From: Adhaeribacter terrigena
Lineage (GTDB): Bacteria; Bacteroidota; Bacteroidia; Cytophagales; Hymenobacteraceae
Direction: 5' to 3'
Assembly: GCF_016623615.1 (NCBI RefSeq)
Contig: NZ_JAEHFX010000004.1
Coordinates: 1-64,000 of the forward strand
DNA: 64,000 bases
A program made the position numbers and the translations under genes. Under the pieces are notes generated by a model that was given only the letters and a program-made list of their open reading frames with translations, was not told the origin of the DNA and made no database searches. Shown here piece by piece: positions 32,256 through 41,891 of this stretch (position 1 is the stretch's first letter; each line of letters opens with the position of its first letter).

Positions 32256-32291
32256 AAACCATTAAAACGTTTTTTAGCCCAGCCGTTAAAC
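32240..32291 (+). other. attC of the solitary cassette
   Basis: GCATAAC (32240-32246), arms AGCTAAAAAC and GTTTTTTAGCC, end GTTAAAC (32285-32291). The centre AAAGCTAAAAA.CATTAAAA differs from site K (minus strand) at only a handful of bases. Confidence 0.86.
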
Positions 32292-32296
32292 CCCAT

Positions 32297-32332
32297 AAAA
32301 AAGTCTGCCTCGTTCCCGAAGCAGACTTTTTT
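32297..32332. terminator. bidirectional terminator fused to a 30-bp repeat
   Basis: AAAAAAGTCTGC (32297-32308) pairs with GCAGACTTTTTT (32321-32332); the latter starts a minus-orientation 30-bp repeat up to 32352. Serves queA on the minus strand and could stop reading from the cassette on the plus strand. Confidence 0.8.
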
Positions 32333-32356
32333 AGCTTAAAAGCATAGCGTTTTCCT

Positions 32357-33403
32357 TTACAGAATCAGCATGGTATCGCCGTAGCTGAAGAAGTTGTACT
32401 TTTCTTTAATGGCTTCTTTGTACGCTTTCATTACCAGGTCGTATCCGCCAAAAGCCGCTGTCATCATCAGTAAGGTAGATTCCGGCATATGGAAGTTGGT
32501 AAGCAGGCTGTTGGCAATCTTGAAATCGTAAGGCGGGAAAATGAATTTATCGGTCCAGCCTTCGTTTGGTTTCAAACGGTTGTTAGCCGATACCGACGAT
32601 TCCATGGCGCGCATAGAAGTGGTGCCGATGGCGCAAACGCGTTTCTTATTATCGAGCGCGTTGTTTACCATGTTAGCGGTTTCTTCCTTAATAAAGAACT
32701 GCTCCGAGTCCATTTTGTGCTTGGTCAGGTCTTCTACATCTACCGGGCGGAAAGTACCTAAACCAACGTGCAGGGTAATAGGCGTTACGTCTACCCCTTT
32801 AATTTCAAGGCGTTTCAGTACTTCTTTGGTAAAGTGCAGGCCGGCGGTTGGGGCGGCTACCGCCCCGGTATGCTGGGCATAAACAGTCTGGTAACGTTCT
32901 TTGTCTTCCGGTTCGGCTTCGCGCTTAATGTATTTTGGCAGCGGGGTTTCGCCCAGGTCGTGAATGGTCTTGTAAAACTCCTCGTCGGTGCCATCGAATA
33001 AGAATTTAATGGTACGGCCGCGCGAAGTGGTGTTGTCAATTACTTCGGCTACCAGGTCAGAATCGCCGAAATAAAGTTTGTTGCCTACGCGGATCTTCCG
33101 GGCCGGATCTACCAGCACATCCCACAGGTGAATGTCTTTGTTCAGTTCGCGGAGCAGGAAAACTTCAATTTTAGCGCCGGTCTTTTCTTTGTTGCCGTAC
33201 ATACGGGCCGGAAAAACCTTGGTATCGTTCACCACCATTACGTCGCCATCGTCGAAGTAATTCAGAATGTCGCGGAAGATCTTGTGCTCTATTTCGCCGG
33301 TTGCGCGGTTCAGTACCATCATGCGGGCTTCGTCGCGTTGTTTTGCCGGGTGCGTGGCCATCAGTTCTTCCGGGAGGTCGAATTTAAACTCTGAAAGTTT
33401 CAT
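32357..33403 (-). CDS. queA: S-adenosylmethionine:tRNA ribosyltransferase-isomerase
   Basis: 348 residues. [20 protein letters not shown] and [16 protein letters not shown] are the family's N-terminal blocks; [25 protein letters not shown] and [17 protein letters not shown] the conserved later ones. Transfers and isomerises the ribosyl part of SAM to preQ1 in tRNA, giving epoxyqueuosine. Cytosolic, single-domain length as expected. Divergent from the ABC permease at 33648; a minus TATTTTTG box (rc 33473-33480) may be its promoter. Confidence 0.95.
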   Translation of the reverse strand: MKLSEFKFDLPEELMATHPAKQRDEARMMVLNRATGEIEHKIFRDILNYFDDGDVMVVNDTKVFPARMYGNKEKTGAKIEVFLLRELNKDIHLWDVLVDPARKIRVGNKLYFGDSDLVAEVIDNTTSRGRTIKFLFDGTDEEFYKTIHDLGETPLPKYIKREAEPEDKERYQTVYAQHTGAVAAPTAGLHFTKEVLKRLEIKGVDVTPITLHVGLGTFRPVDVEDLTKHKMDSEQFFIKEETANMVNNALDNKKRVCAIGTTSMRAMESSVSANNRLKPNEGWTDKFIFPPYDFKIANSLLTNFHMPESTLLMMTAAFGGYDLVMKAYKEAIKEKYNFFSYGDTMLIL

Positions 33404-33647
33404 TTAATATTACGGTATTAAAAGGTTAATTAGAGATTACGAAACAGAAATCAGGAATTTGAAAAAGGCCTGCAAAAATACAGCTTAGAAAATACGCTTA
33501 CTGCCCATATAAAAGACAATAGAGCCGCATTAATTTCTAATTCATATTTTCTAATTTTTATTTTCGCAATCAGCCTGCAAAAGTAAGCATTTTTGCCCGG
33601 ATTATGCTTACTTTTAGGCGATTTAGTTGCAAAGCCTTTTAATACCC

Positions 33648-34892
33648 ATGATCTACCTGCGTTTAGTTCTGGAAAGTTTCCGGTTTGCCGTAGAAGCGCT
33701 GCGCGCGAACGTTTTGCGTACTTTATTGTCTTTGCTGGGTGTTACCATTGGTATCTTTTCCATTATCTCGGTTTTCACCATTGTAGATTCGCTGGAACGC
33801 AACGTGCGCACCAGTATGAGCTTTATTGGCGAAGATGTGATCTACGTAGAAAAATGGCCCTGGATCTTCGAAGGCAATTACCCGTGGTGGCGTTATTTTA
33901 AGCGGCCTGCACCAAATCTGCGTGAATTCCGGGCGCTGGAAAAGCGGCTTACGCACCAGCAGGGCGTGTCTATCTTCTGGAATAAAGGAGGTGCAACCCT
34001 TAAAAACCGGTCTAATAGCATTTCTGATATAAATATACAGGGCGTTTCGTTCGGTTTTAATAAGGTAAGCGATGTGCCGGTAGAAACCGGGCGGTATTTT
34101 ACGCCGCAGGAAATTGAAGGCGGCCGCAACGTAGCTTTAATTGGTGCTGATATAGCCAGTGATCTTTTCCCTGGCCAAAACCCCGTTGGCCGTGATCTGA
34201 AGCTGAAAGGTCTGCGGTTCCGGGTGGTGGGTATTATGGAGCGGCAGGGTGAGAATATGTTCGGGGCCAGCAACGATAAAAATGCCCTGATCCCTTACAC
34301 TGCTTTTATGCGCATCTATCCTGCCGGGCCTAATGGTTTGGAGCCCAGTATTGCAGTAAAAGGACTGGAAACAGATATTGGCCTGCTGGATCTGGAATAC
34401 GAAATACGGGGCGTAATGCGCAGCCTGCGGAGCTTAAAACCCCGCGATGAAGATAATTTTGCTTTGAACCGGCCCGAATTACTGGCTGATATGGTGACCG
34501 GCCTGTTTGATGTGGTTGGGCTTGCGGGTTGGGTGATTGGCGGATTTTCTATTCTGGTAGGGGGCTTTGGCATTGCCAATATCATGTTCGTTTCGGTAAA
34601 AGAACGTACCAATATTATAGGTATTCAAAAATCGCTGGGCGCTAAAAATTTCTTTATCCTTTTTCAGTTTCTCTTCGAAGCCATTTTCTTGAGTCTGATC
34701 GGCGGGGGCGTGGGTATTCTGCTGGTGTTCCTGATCACGCTGGTGCCGCAGGATGCGCTGGAAATTGTGCTCAGCCTGAACAACATTGTGCTGGGTTTAA
34801 GCGTGTCGGTGGTTATTGGTTTGCTTTCGGGTATAATTCCGGCGGTGCTGGCTTCCAACCTTGATCCGGTAATTGCCATTCGTTCCAAATAG
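33648..34892 (+). CDS. ABC transporter permease, MacB/FtsX type
   Basis: 414 residues from the ATG at 33648. First helix ANVLRTLLSLLGVTIGIFSI, a MacB-like periplasmic domain (residues about 45-275, with ISDINIQGVSFGFN and GADIASDLFPGQNPVG), then three helices of a single FtsX domain (VKERTNIIGIQKSLGAKN). It is half the size of the permease at 23310. No ATP-binding partner is adjacent. Likely an inner-membrane part of a lipoprotein or macrolide-type export system. Confidence 0.88.
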   Translation: MIYLRLVLESFRFAVEALRANVLRTLLSLLGVTIGIFSIISVFTIVDSLERNVRTSMSFIGEDVIYVEKWPWIFEGNYPWWRYFKRPAPNLREFRALEKRLTHQQGVSIFWNKGGATLKNRSNSISDINIQGVSFGFNKVSDVPVETGRYFTPQEIEGGRNVALIGADIASDLFPGQNPVGRDLKLKGLRFRVVGIMERQGENMFGASNDKNALIPYTAFMRIYPAGPNGLEPSIAVKGLETDIGLLDLEYEIRGVMRSLRSLKPRDEDNFALNRPELLADMVTGLFDVVGLAGWVIGGFSILVGGFGIANIMFVSVKERTNIIGIQKSLGAKNFFILFQFLFEAIFLSLIGGGVGILLVFLITLVPQDALEIVLSLNNIVLGLSVSVVIGLLSGIIPAVLASNLDPVIAIRSK

Positions 34893-35009
34893 TACTCCCA
34901 TACTTTTTCAGCCCGAAACCATAGCGTTTTTTGCTGTTGAACACCAAATTGATTTCTGAAAGCGCGCAGGCTTTGCGTGTTTATTTCCTTTAGGTTAATT
35001 CCATTTTTT

Positions 35010-35052
35010 ATTCCCCGGTAGTGCAGGTTTAGATGCTGCGCTACCGGGGAAT
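35010..35052. repeat. TAGTGCAGG hairpin family, copy 1
   Basis: ATTCCCCGGTAGTGCAG (35010-35026) pairs with CTGCGCTACCGGGGAAT (35036-35052) with one G-T; related to 49036-49073. Confidence 0.8.
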
Positions 35053-35145
35053 TTTGATCTATGAGGCACCTCTGGTAATTCGTGTTTAAAGGAGTAAGAC
35101 GGTCACGATTCTTGAAGGTTGTAGCCATTACTTTTTAGGATCGTC

Positions 35146-35263
35146 ACTTTTACAGGTTGAAACCATAGCGTCTTCCCTGCCTGCTGTCCTGTTTTCTTTT
35201 ATACACTTTTACAGCCTGAAAGCATACCGTTTTCTTCCTGCCTGCTCTTTCCGGGTTTCCTTT
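35146..35263 (-). repeat. tandem pair of 59-bp units carrying the 30-bp repeat
   Basis: Units begin ACTTTTACAGG (35146) and ACTTTTACAGCC (35205); both continue with CATAGCGT or CATACCGT and CTTCC.TGCCTGCT. Confidence 0.7.
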
Positions 35264-35984
35264 CCTGAACCGTTAGGGTAGCCTGCTGCTTGGCTTTTTC
35301 ATCTTTACCAGGCTTGATTACCGCTAGGTTAATAAATTGTGATTTTAGATGATTGCAGTAGGGCGTAGTTTTACCTATTTCGGGAAGTTTAAATATAGAA
35401 TTTTGTGGATATAGTCTTGACAATATGGTTGATAAGTGCAATTAAACGTGCAAAAGCCGGTTGATTTAAGAATATAACGAAAACCTACATCTTTATGTAA
35501 TGCGCTTTTGTTGCTTTTCACTTTTAAACTGCGGAAATTAGTATCGGATTTAAGGAAAAGGCCCTTTTTAATTCATTCTGCCTCTTAGATCCGGGAAGTT
35601 AAATAGTAGCGAACTTATTACTTAATAAAGTATTTGTGGCTTTAAAAGCGACATGAAAGACTATGCGTCGTGTAAAACAATTACAGTTCAGACGTTTGAT
35701 GTGCTCCACGGTTCCCTGTTTTATAATTGTGATTATTTTAAAGCAGGTGTATGAATGTTAATATGAAAATAACAGGAAATTAACCCAGGTTTAGCAAATC
35801 TTTTTTATTATGCCCGATGAAACGCCTTTAATTACTCATCTGCTTACTGCCAGTAAGCCCACAGTTCTGATTCTTCTGCCGCAGCCCTGTTTTAAAACCT
35901 GCGCACTGTGAAAAAAAAGTAGCATACGCTTAAAAAAAACACCAAATCTATAAATAAAGCATCTTAACCCTTAACCTTAAATAT

Positions 35985-37766
35985 ATGAGAAATTTTATAC
36001 CCAACTTTAGTCAGTTCAGATTGCTGGCTTTGGTAATTAGCTTAATCTGCAGTACCGTGGTTGCTGCCTGGGCCCAAGCTTCTATAAGCGGTTTTTCGCC
36101 TAATAGCGGCCCGGTTGGAACAGTGGTAACGATTAATGGAAGCAACTTTGTAAATGTTACCGCGGTTAGGTTCAACTCTACTCCGGCTACATCTTTTAAC
36201 GTGGTTTCTCCAACGCAAATTACTGCCACTGTAGCAACCGGTACAACCATTGGCAAGATCTTCGTAGTCTCGAATGGCGCAACGGTAAGCAGCACCAGCG
36301 ATTTTACGCCTTATGTAACCTGGACCGGAAGCGTGAGCAGCGATTGGGACAACGGTGGTAACTGGGCCGATGGCGCTACGCCGGGAGCTACTACCAACGT
36401 GGTAATTAACCCAGGAACTCCGCATGCACCTCAAATTAACGATGCGGCCATCTGTAATAACTTAACAGTAAGCACCGGTGCTTCTCTTTCTTTGGTAACT
36501 GGCGCCGACTTTACAGTAAAAGGCGTATTTTCTAACTTAGGTTCTTACAGCCAAAGCGCAGGTAAAATTACCTTTGCTGCCGATGGCGGTACCCAGCAGA
36601 TCCCGGCCCTTACGTATTACGATCTGGCAATCAATGGTTCAGGTCTTAAGCAGATTCAGGGCAACATTACGGTGGCTGGCAATCTGACTTTAGCTGGTAA
36701 TAATAACCTCACAACTGCCCAGCCTTCCAATATCTTAACTTTGAACGGCTCCATTTCAGGCGAGACTGCTACCCGCAACTTTATTGGCAGATTAGAGAAA
36801 ACCCGCCTGGTAGATCAGAATACTTCTTTTGATGTGTTTGGTAATATCGGGGTTCATTTTGATAATGCCGGCAACGGAAACTGGGGCAACGTAGTAGTAA
36901 CCCGCGTTACCGGTGCGGCCATTACCAACCCGAATAACCCTACCTACCACAGCATTAACCGCTACTGGGATATTGTACCGCAAAACCCGAACACCAACAC
37001 CCTTGTTTCGCTTACCTTAACCTGGTTAACATCCGAAAATAACGGCTTGGATTTCGTGAACAACAAGGCGCAGGCCTGGCGCAGCGAAGACAACGGCGGC
37101 TCCTGGACCCCGGTAGATGTTCCGCAGACCATTACTCCTACTACAGGCAACGGCGAACGCTCTATTACAGTAGCTACCAATACCTTCTCTAAATGGGGCG
37201 TTTCCGACCAGAATAATCCGCTGCCGGTAAGCTGGTTGTATGTAAATGCAAAAGCTACTGCCAATGGCAACGTACTTAACTGGGCAACTGCTTCAGAAAA
37301 AAACAGCGATAACTTTGTAGTAGAACGTTCGGTTAATGGTAAAAACTTCGAGGCGATTGGCAGTGTAAAGGCCGCCGGCAACAGCAGCCAGATCCTGACT
37401 TACAGCTTTACCGATGCTACGCCAGCCGCTGAAAGAACCTACTACCGCTTAAAGCAAACCGATGCCGATGGCGCTTTCGCTTATTCTACCATTGTAGTAG
37501 TGGAGCGGTCTGGCAAAGGCCGCACTGTTGAAGCAGCCGTTTATCCGAACCCGTTTGCCGGCAACCTGAACCTAAAATTACAGCCTGCCGATGGCGTAAA
37601 AGAAGTAAAACTGATCTCGCTGGATGGCAAAGAAGTTTACCGCAAAGCAATTGTTGCTGAAACCAATGTAACGCTGAACGATCTGCCAGTGCTGAAACCA
37701 GGCATGTATCTGCTGCAACTGCATGGCGCTAACGGCATTACTACTTTAAAAGTAGCCCGCCAGTAA
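35985..37766 (+). CDS. secreted IPT/TIG-domain protein with type IX sorting domain
   Basis: 593 residues. Signal peptide to about residue 31, IPT/TIG domain (about 34-107: ISGFSPNSGPVGTVVTINGS), a beta-helix-like region starting TWTGSVSSDWDNGGNWADG, then an Fn-like segment (WATASEKNSDNFVVERS) and a C-terminal type IX secretion sorting domain (about 518-593: VYPNPFAGNLNLKL to GMYLLQL). The last is removed during transfer across the outer membrane and the protein is anchored or released. A surface adhesin or matrix protein is likely. Ends in its own terminator. Confidence 0.87.
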   Translation: MRNFIPNFSQFRLLALVISLICSTVVAAWAQASISGFSPNSGPVGTVVTINGSNFVNVTAVRFNSTPATSFNVVSPTQITATVATGTTIGKIFVVSNGATVSSTSDFTPYVTWTGSVSSDWDNGGNWADGATPGATTNVVINPGTPHAPQINDAAICNNLTVSTGASLSLVTGADFTVKGVFSNLGSYSQSAGKITFAADGGTQQIPALTYYDLAINGSGLKQIQGNITVAGNLTLAGNNNLTTAQPSNILTLNGSISGETATRNFIGRLEKTRLVDQNTSFDVFGNIGVHFDNAGNGNWGNVVVTRVTGAAITNPNNPTYHSINRYWDIVPQNPNTNTLVSLTLTWLTSENNGLDFVNNKAQAWRSEDNGGSWTPVDVPQTITPTTGNGERSITVATNTFSKWGVSDQNNPLPVSWLYVNAKATANGNVLNWATASEKNSDNFVVERSVNGKNFEAIGSVKAAGNSSQILTYSFTDATPAAERTYYRLKQTDADGAFAYSTIVVVERSGKGRTVEAAVYPNPFAGNLNLKLQPADGVKEVKLISLDGKEVYRKAIVAETNVTLNDLPVLKPGMYLLQLHGANGITTLKVARQ

Positions 37767-37789
37767 TAAACGCTATGGTTTTTAACCTG

Positions 37790-37822
37790 AAAAGTCCGGG
37801 CCGGTAAGGTCCGGACTTTTTT
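37790..37822 (+). terminator. terminator fused to a 30-bp repeat copy
   Basis: AAAAGTCCGG (37790-37799) pairs with CCGGACTTTT (37811-37820), then TT. Its left arm is the GAAAAGT end of the repeat that starts at 37768 next to the stop. Confidence 0.8.
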
Positions 37823-38047
37823 ACGTTTACTGGGTTTTATTTCAGTTATTTTGTAAGTTGGGTTTCCGGGTGCGGAATTATGTTTGGCGGAATAAAACAA
37901 ACCGTGTATCTTGCAGGGTTTTGTGCTCGCGAAAATATAGTTTCCCGGGTATTTTGTAAACCATTAACTTTTTTGCGCAAAAGGCTACCGTTTCTGCAAC
38001 CCTTACTGCACTTTAGCCGAATAGCGCATTCTGTATCGATTTTTATT

Positions 38048-38899
38048 ATGACTAAACTTAGAAAGACCAGCAAAACCAAGCTGCAGGAAGAAGCTACCAA
38101 CGTAGGCAGCGGCAAAACCATTATTCAACCAAACGTAAACGATAATAAAGCTACTTCTGTAACCGATCTGACCGGCTCAAAGCCAGTTGCCACCGAAGAG
38201 GATATCCGCATCCGGCAGGCATTTGTAGATAAAGACTGGAACGAGATCAAGATCGCCGACTCCTGGCAGATCTTTAAGGTAATGGCCGAGTTTGTAGAAG
38301 GTTTCGAGAAGCTTTCCAAAATCGGTCCCTGCGTTTCTATTTTCGGCTCGGCACGTACCAAAGCCGATAACCCGTATTACCAGATGGCCGAAGAAATTGC
38401 CTCTAAACTGGTGCGCCACGGCTACGGCGTAATTACGGGCGGCGGTCCGGGTATTATGGAAGCCGGTAATAAAGGCGCGCGCGCAGAAGGTGGTAAATCG
38501 GTAGGACTGAACATTGAGTTGCCGTTCGAACAATTCAATAATATCTACATCGATTCTGACAAGCTCATCAATTTCGATTATTTCTTTGTGCGCAAAGTAA
38601 TGTTTGTGAAATACGCGCAGGGTTTTGTGGTAATGCCGGGTGGTTTCGGAACCTTAGATGAATTATTCGAAGCCATTACCCTGATCCAGACCAAGAAGAT
38701 CGGCCGTTTCCCGATCATTTTAGTGGGTCGCCGCTACTGGCAGGGCCTTTTCGACTGGATCCATGATATTATGCTTACCGAAGAAAGCAATATCAGCCCG
38801 GAAGACCTGAACCTGGTAAGCATTGTAGATACGCCAACCGAAGCCGTAAAAGTGATCGACGATTTCTACAGCAAGTACCTGTTGTCGCCAAACTTCTAA
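38048..38899 (+). CDS. LOG-family protein (Rossmann-fold nucleotide hydrolase)
   Basis: 283 residues from the ATG at 38048; the upstream part of the open frame runs through a 30-bp repeat and is dropped. SIFGSARTKADNPYYQMAEE, VITGGGPGIMEAGNKGA and VVMPGGFGTLDELFEAITL carry the PGGxGTxxE signature of LOG/YvdD-type enzymes that split nucleoside 5'-monophosphates such as cytokinin ribotides. The N-terminal 70 residues are a variable extension. The terminator is 48 bp downstream. Confidence 0.88.
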   Translation: MTKLRKTSKTKLQEEATNVGSGKTIIQPNVNDNKATSVTDLTGSKPVATEEDIRIRQAFVDKDWNEIKIADSWQIFKVMAEFVEGFEKLSKIGPCVSIFGSARTKADNPYYQMAEEIASKLVRHGYGVITGGGPGIMEAGNKGARAEGGKSVGLNIELPFEQFNNIYIDSDKLINFDYFFVRKVMFVKYAQGFVVMPGGFGTLDELFEAITLIQTKKIGRFPIILVGRRYWQGLFDWIHDIMLTEESNISPEDLNLVSIVDTPTEAVKVIDDFYSKYLLSPNF

Positions 38900-38947
38900 T
38901 TGAGGTATCTGGTATCAGGTATCAGGATTTCTCCGGAAACGGTATAG

Positions 38948-38980
38948 AAAAAGCCTCCAAAAGTGTTTGGAGGCTTTTTG
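38948..38980 (+). terminator. terminator of the LOG-family gene
   Basis: AAAAAGCCTCCA (38948-38959) pairs with TGGAGGCTTTTT (38968-38979). Confidence 0.85.
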
Positions 38981-39064
38981 TTTTGTGCTGCAAGTTGGAG
39001 TTGCATTGGAAAAACGGTAGGGAAAAGGCCTTTAAAACTCTTGATGCAGCCTGAAAGAAAGAAT

Positions 39065-39490
39065 TTAGCTTTTACCGGCCGGCAAAGCGCCGTTGTTCTG
39101 CAGCGTTTCAAGGATCAGTTCAAAAGCAGTAGGATCTAAAGGTTTGGGAACAAAATTAAGTACCAGCGGATATTGCGAAGAACGCGCAATTTCGCGGCCA
39201 TCTACAGCCGAACTCAGAATTACCACGTGGCATTTGCCTTTCAGGCTTGCTTCGTAGGCCGAAAGCTTGTCTAAAAAATCCCAGCCCGACATAATGGGCA
39301 TGTTCAGATCCAGGAAGATCAGGTAGTGGCCATCGGAGCTTTCCTGTAAGGTTTGCAGGATCTCGGCAAAGGCTTTTATCGGGTCGAGGTAGCTTTTTAC
39401 ACAGTTCAGGTAGCCGTGGCGCTCCAGAATCGATTCGGTCAGAAACACGCTTATCTCATCGTCGTCCACTATAAAAATTCTTTTAAGCAT
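39065..39490 (-). CDS. single-domain response regulator
   Basis: 141 residues, receiver domain only. FIVDDDEISVFL gives the acidic pair, LIFLDLNMPIMSG the phospho-acceptor Asp, VVILSSAVD the Thr/Ser and FVPKPLDP the Lys. No output domain, so it acts by protein interaction. Its ATG is three bases past the stop of the kinase gene, so the two are co-expressed and form a likely pair. Confidence 0.92.
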   Translation of the reverse strand: MLKRIFIVDDDEISVFLTESILERHGYLNCVKSYLDPIKAFAEILQTLQESSDGHYLIFLDLNMPIMSGWDFLDKLSAYEASLKGKCHVVILSSAVDGREIARSSQYPLVLNFVPKPLDPTAFELILETLQNNGALPAGKS

Positions 39491-39493
39491 GCC

Positions 39494-41680
39494 CTATAAA
39501 CTAAAAGTAAGAAAGAATGTAGTGCCTTTGCCAGGCTCGCTTTGTACGGAAATACGGCCTCCCATGGCTTCGGCCTGCGTTTTTACCAGGTATAAGCCAA
39601 TGCCCCGGCCCTCGGTGCCCGGGTGAAAGCGTTTGTAAAGTTGAAAAAGCTGGTTATTTACCTGTTCCAGATCCATACCCATACCATTATCGGTAAACAA
39701 AATAGTTATTTTTTGGGATTCTGTTTGTCCGCTGATCGTTATTTTTAAATCGGTTTCCTGATTACGGTACTTAATGGCGTTGGTTATCAGGTTATTAAAT
39801 ATGCTGTAGAAATAAGCAATGCTGCCGGTTAACGTAAGGTCCGGCGGCAGCTGATTCTCCAGGGTGGCATGCACGGCCTCGAGTTGCTCCTGCAGGCCGG
39901 CGGTTACTGCCTGCACAATGCTGTGAATATTTACTGGTTCCTGCAGGGCATTGGCGGCGTTTTTAAGCGGCGAAAGTATTTTGTTCAGGTCCGAAATAAC
40001 CATATCCAGGTGATTGGCCGCGGCCGCAATTTTGGTTAAAGCCTTTTCGAATTTGTCGGAATCGCGGTTTTTTTCGGAGTTTATCAAGTAGCTAAGGCCC
40101 AGAATATTGGCTACGGGCGCGCGCAGGTTATGCGAAACAATGTAGGTGAACTGCTGCAGATCTTCGTTGCGGCGCAGCAGGTTTTCGGTGAGCTGCAGCA
40201 TCTCGGTTTCTTTCTGTTTCAGTTCGGTAATATCGTTTTCTATGGCCACATATTTTACCAGCTGGCCGGCTTCGTTAAAAACCGGCGTTACGTCTATATG
40301 GAACCAGATTATTTCGCCGTTCTTTTTATAATTCAGCACTTCCTGCGAAAAAGGCTGCTGCGAAGCATATAACTGGTAAATGCGCGCGGATGTTTCGGGG
40401 TTGGTTCCGGGGCCCTGAAGTAGTTTGCTGGGCACCTGGCCAATGGCTTCCTGGCGCGAGTAACCGGTAAGCCGGCTGAAACCATCGTTTACCCATTCCA
40501 CTTTTCCTTCGGCATTCATAATTACTACGCCGTTGGTGGTGCGGCTGGCTACCAGCGAGAGGTCTAATAGTTCCTGCTCTTTCTTTTTCTGCAAGGTTAC
40601 ATCGTCGAAATAAACGGTTAGGCCGCCTGAAAACGGGTATATTGCAAAACGGATATGTTGTTGCCTTTCGGGAAAGTATTCGTTAAAATGGACGGTTTTA
40701 CCGGTTTGGGCCGCTTGTTGGCAGACCTCAAAAAAGGGGCTGTTATGCAGTTCCGGTGCTACCTGCCAGAGTTCCTGCTCTTTAAAAAACTTTATCTGCA
40801 GCCCGAAAAAAAGAATAAAGAACGGGTTGGCGTATTTGATCCGCCATTGCTTATCGATCACAAAAAAACCTTCGGTAATGCTGCTGAACACACTGCTGAG
40901 CAATTCAGCCTGTTCTTTTATGGTTATCTGGGCCTGCATTATTTGGGTAATATCTTTTGCAATGCCGTGTATGCCCGTTACTTTGCCGTTTAAAATTACC
41001 GGTATGGCGGTAATGCTGAGATAAACCGTTCTTCCCTCAAAATTCAGGGCTTCCAGTTCCATGGTGCCGGAGTAGCCGAGTAAGGCTTGGGAAAATAATT
41101 GTTTTGCAGCTTTTATGCTTTGGGACGTTAAAAAATCCGCGTACGGCCGGCCGACCAGTTGCGGAATGGGTAAGCCTAAGACCGGTTCCATGCCCTGATT
41201 TGCCGCTTCAATAATGCCTTCCGGGTTTAAATGAAAAAATGCATCCGGATGGTTAAGGAACAGCGAACTGTAATAAGCTTCCCGCATTTCCAGCTGCTGC
41301 TCGGCTTCTACTTTATCCGTAATATCGCGGGCGTTGCTTACAATGCCTTTCACGTTCGGGTCGGCGGTCATATCTTTAACCACACAATCTACCCAGCGCC
41401 AGCTGCCGTTTTTATGCCGGAACCGGAAAGGCGGAAGATGGATGGTGGGCCGGGATCGTATCTGCTCTATTGCGTTCAGGGCAATTGGCACGTCATCGGG
41501 ATGCATAAAGGAAAGGGTGCTTTTACCAATGAATTCTTCCGGTGTAATGCCCAGAATGGTGGTGGAAGAATTGCTTACATATTTGTAAACACCAGTCGGC
41601 GAAAGAATAGAAATCAGATCGGAACTGTTAAAAACCAGCGAAGCATAAAAGTCGGGATGCGCAATGATCGGGCTGTTCAT
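39494..41680 (-). CDS. multi-PAS sensor histidine kinase
   Basis: 728 residues, no signal peptide or membrane helix. Four PAS/PAC units (about 8-130, 130-255, 255-375 and 375-500, with repeated blocks such as WRWVDCVVKDMTAD and YKKNGEIIWFHIDVTPVF). The H box is FTYIVSHNLRAPVANI (phospho-His near 517), the N box NLITNAIKYRN, G boxes FTDNGMGMD and GRGIGLYLVKTQ. A cytosolic sensor of small molecules, redox or light that passes phosphate to the adjacent receiver. Confidence 0.93.
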   Translation of the reverse strand: MNSPIIAHPDFYASLVFNSSDLISILSPTGVYKYVSNSSTTILGITPEEFIGKSTLSFMHPDDVPIALNAIEQIRSRPTIHLPPFRFRHKNGSWRWVDCVVKDMTADPNVKGIVSNARDITDKVEAEQQLEMREAYYSSLFLNHPDAFFHLNPEGIIEAANQGMEPVLGLPIPQLVGRPYADFLTSQSIKAAKQLFSQALLGYSGTMELEALNFEGRTVYLSITAIPVILNGKVTGIHGIAKDITQIMQAQITIKEQAELLSSVFSSITEGFFVIDKQWRIKYANPFFILFFGLQIKFFKEQELWQVAPELHNSPFFEVCQQAAQTGKTVHFNEYFPERQQHIRFAIYPFSGGLTVYFDDVTLQKKKEQELLDLSLVASRTTNGVVIMNAEGKVEWVNDGFSRLTGYSRQEAIGQVPSKLLQGPGTNPETSARIYQLYASQQPFSQEVLNYKKNGEIIWFHIDVTPVFNEAGQLVKYVAIENDITELKQKETEMLQLTENLLRRNEDLQQFTYIVSHNLRAPVANILGLSYLINSEKNRDSDKFEKALTKIAAAANHLDMVISDLNKILSPLKNAANALQEPVNIHSIVQAVTAGLQEQLEAVHATLENQLPPDLTLTGSIAYFYSIFNNLITNAIKYRNQETDLKITISGQTESQKITILFTDNGMGMDLEQVNNQLFQLYKRFHPGTEGRGIGLYLVKTQAEAMGGRISVQSEPGKGTTFFLTFSL

Positions 41681-41891
41681 AGAAGCTGGCGTTAGGGTTA
41701 TTGGAAAAAAATGGCTGCAGAGTTAAACTGCTTTTGGGGTGCCGGAGTTTTGAACCGGGCGCCGGAAAACCTTAAAAAAATGCTGCCGACTAACCTACTG
41801 GGTTTGGCAAAACGGTAGGGTTTTAAAGTTGAAAAGTAAATCCGAAGAAAAAATCCCTGAGCAGTTTTAGTTTCGGAAACCATACCGTTTT

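Larger units (their letters stand above)
31667..32291 (+). mobile_element. solitary two-gene integron cassette
   Basis: Bounded by GTTATGC (31667) and its reverse complement GCATAAC (32240), with attC up to 32291. AT-rich in a GC-richer setting and inserted between a protease gene and its neighbour's terminator. The attC on the + strand is nearly the same as that of cassette 11 on the minus strand. Confidence 0.85.
34893..35984. other. spacer of about 1.1 kb with repeats
   Basis: No gene is supported. It contains a 30-bp repeat (34903), the hairpin at 35010, a tandem pair of repeat-bearing units (35146-35263) and, after 35440, unstructured AT-rich DNA that should hold the promoter of the gene at 35985. 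Confidence 0.7.
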
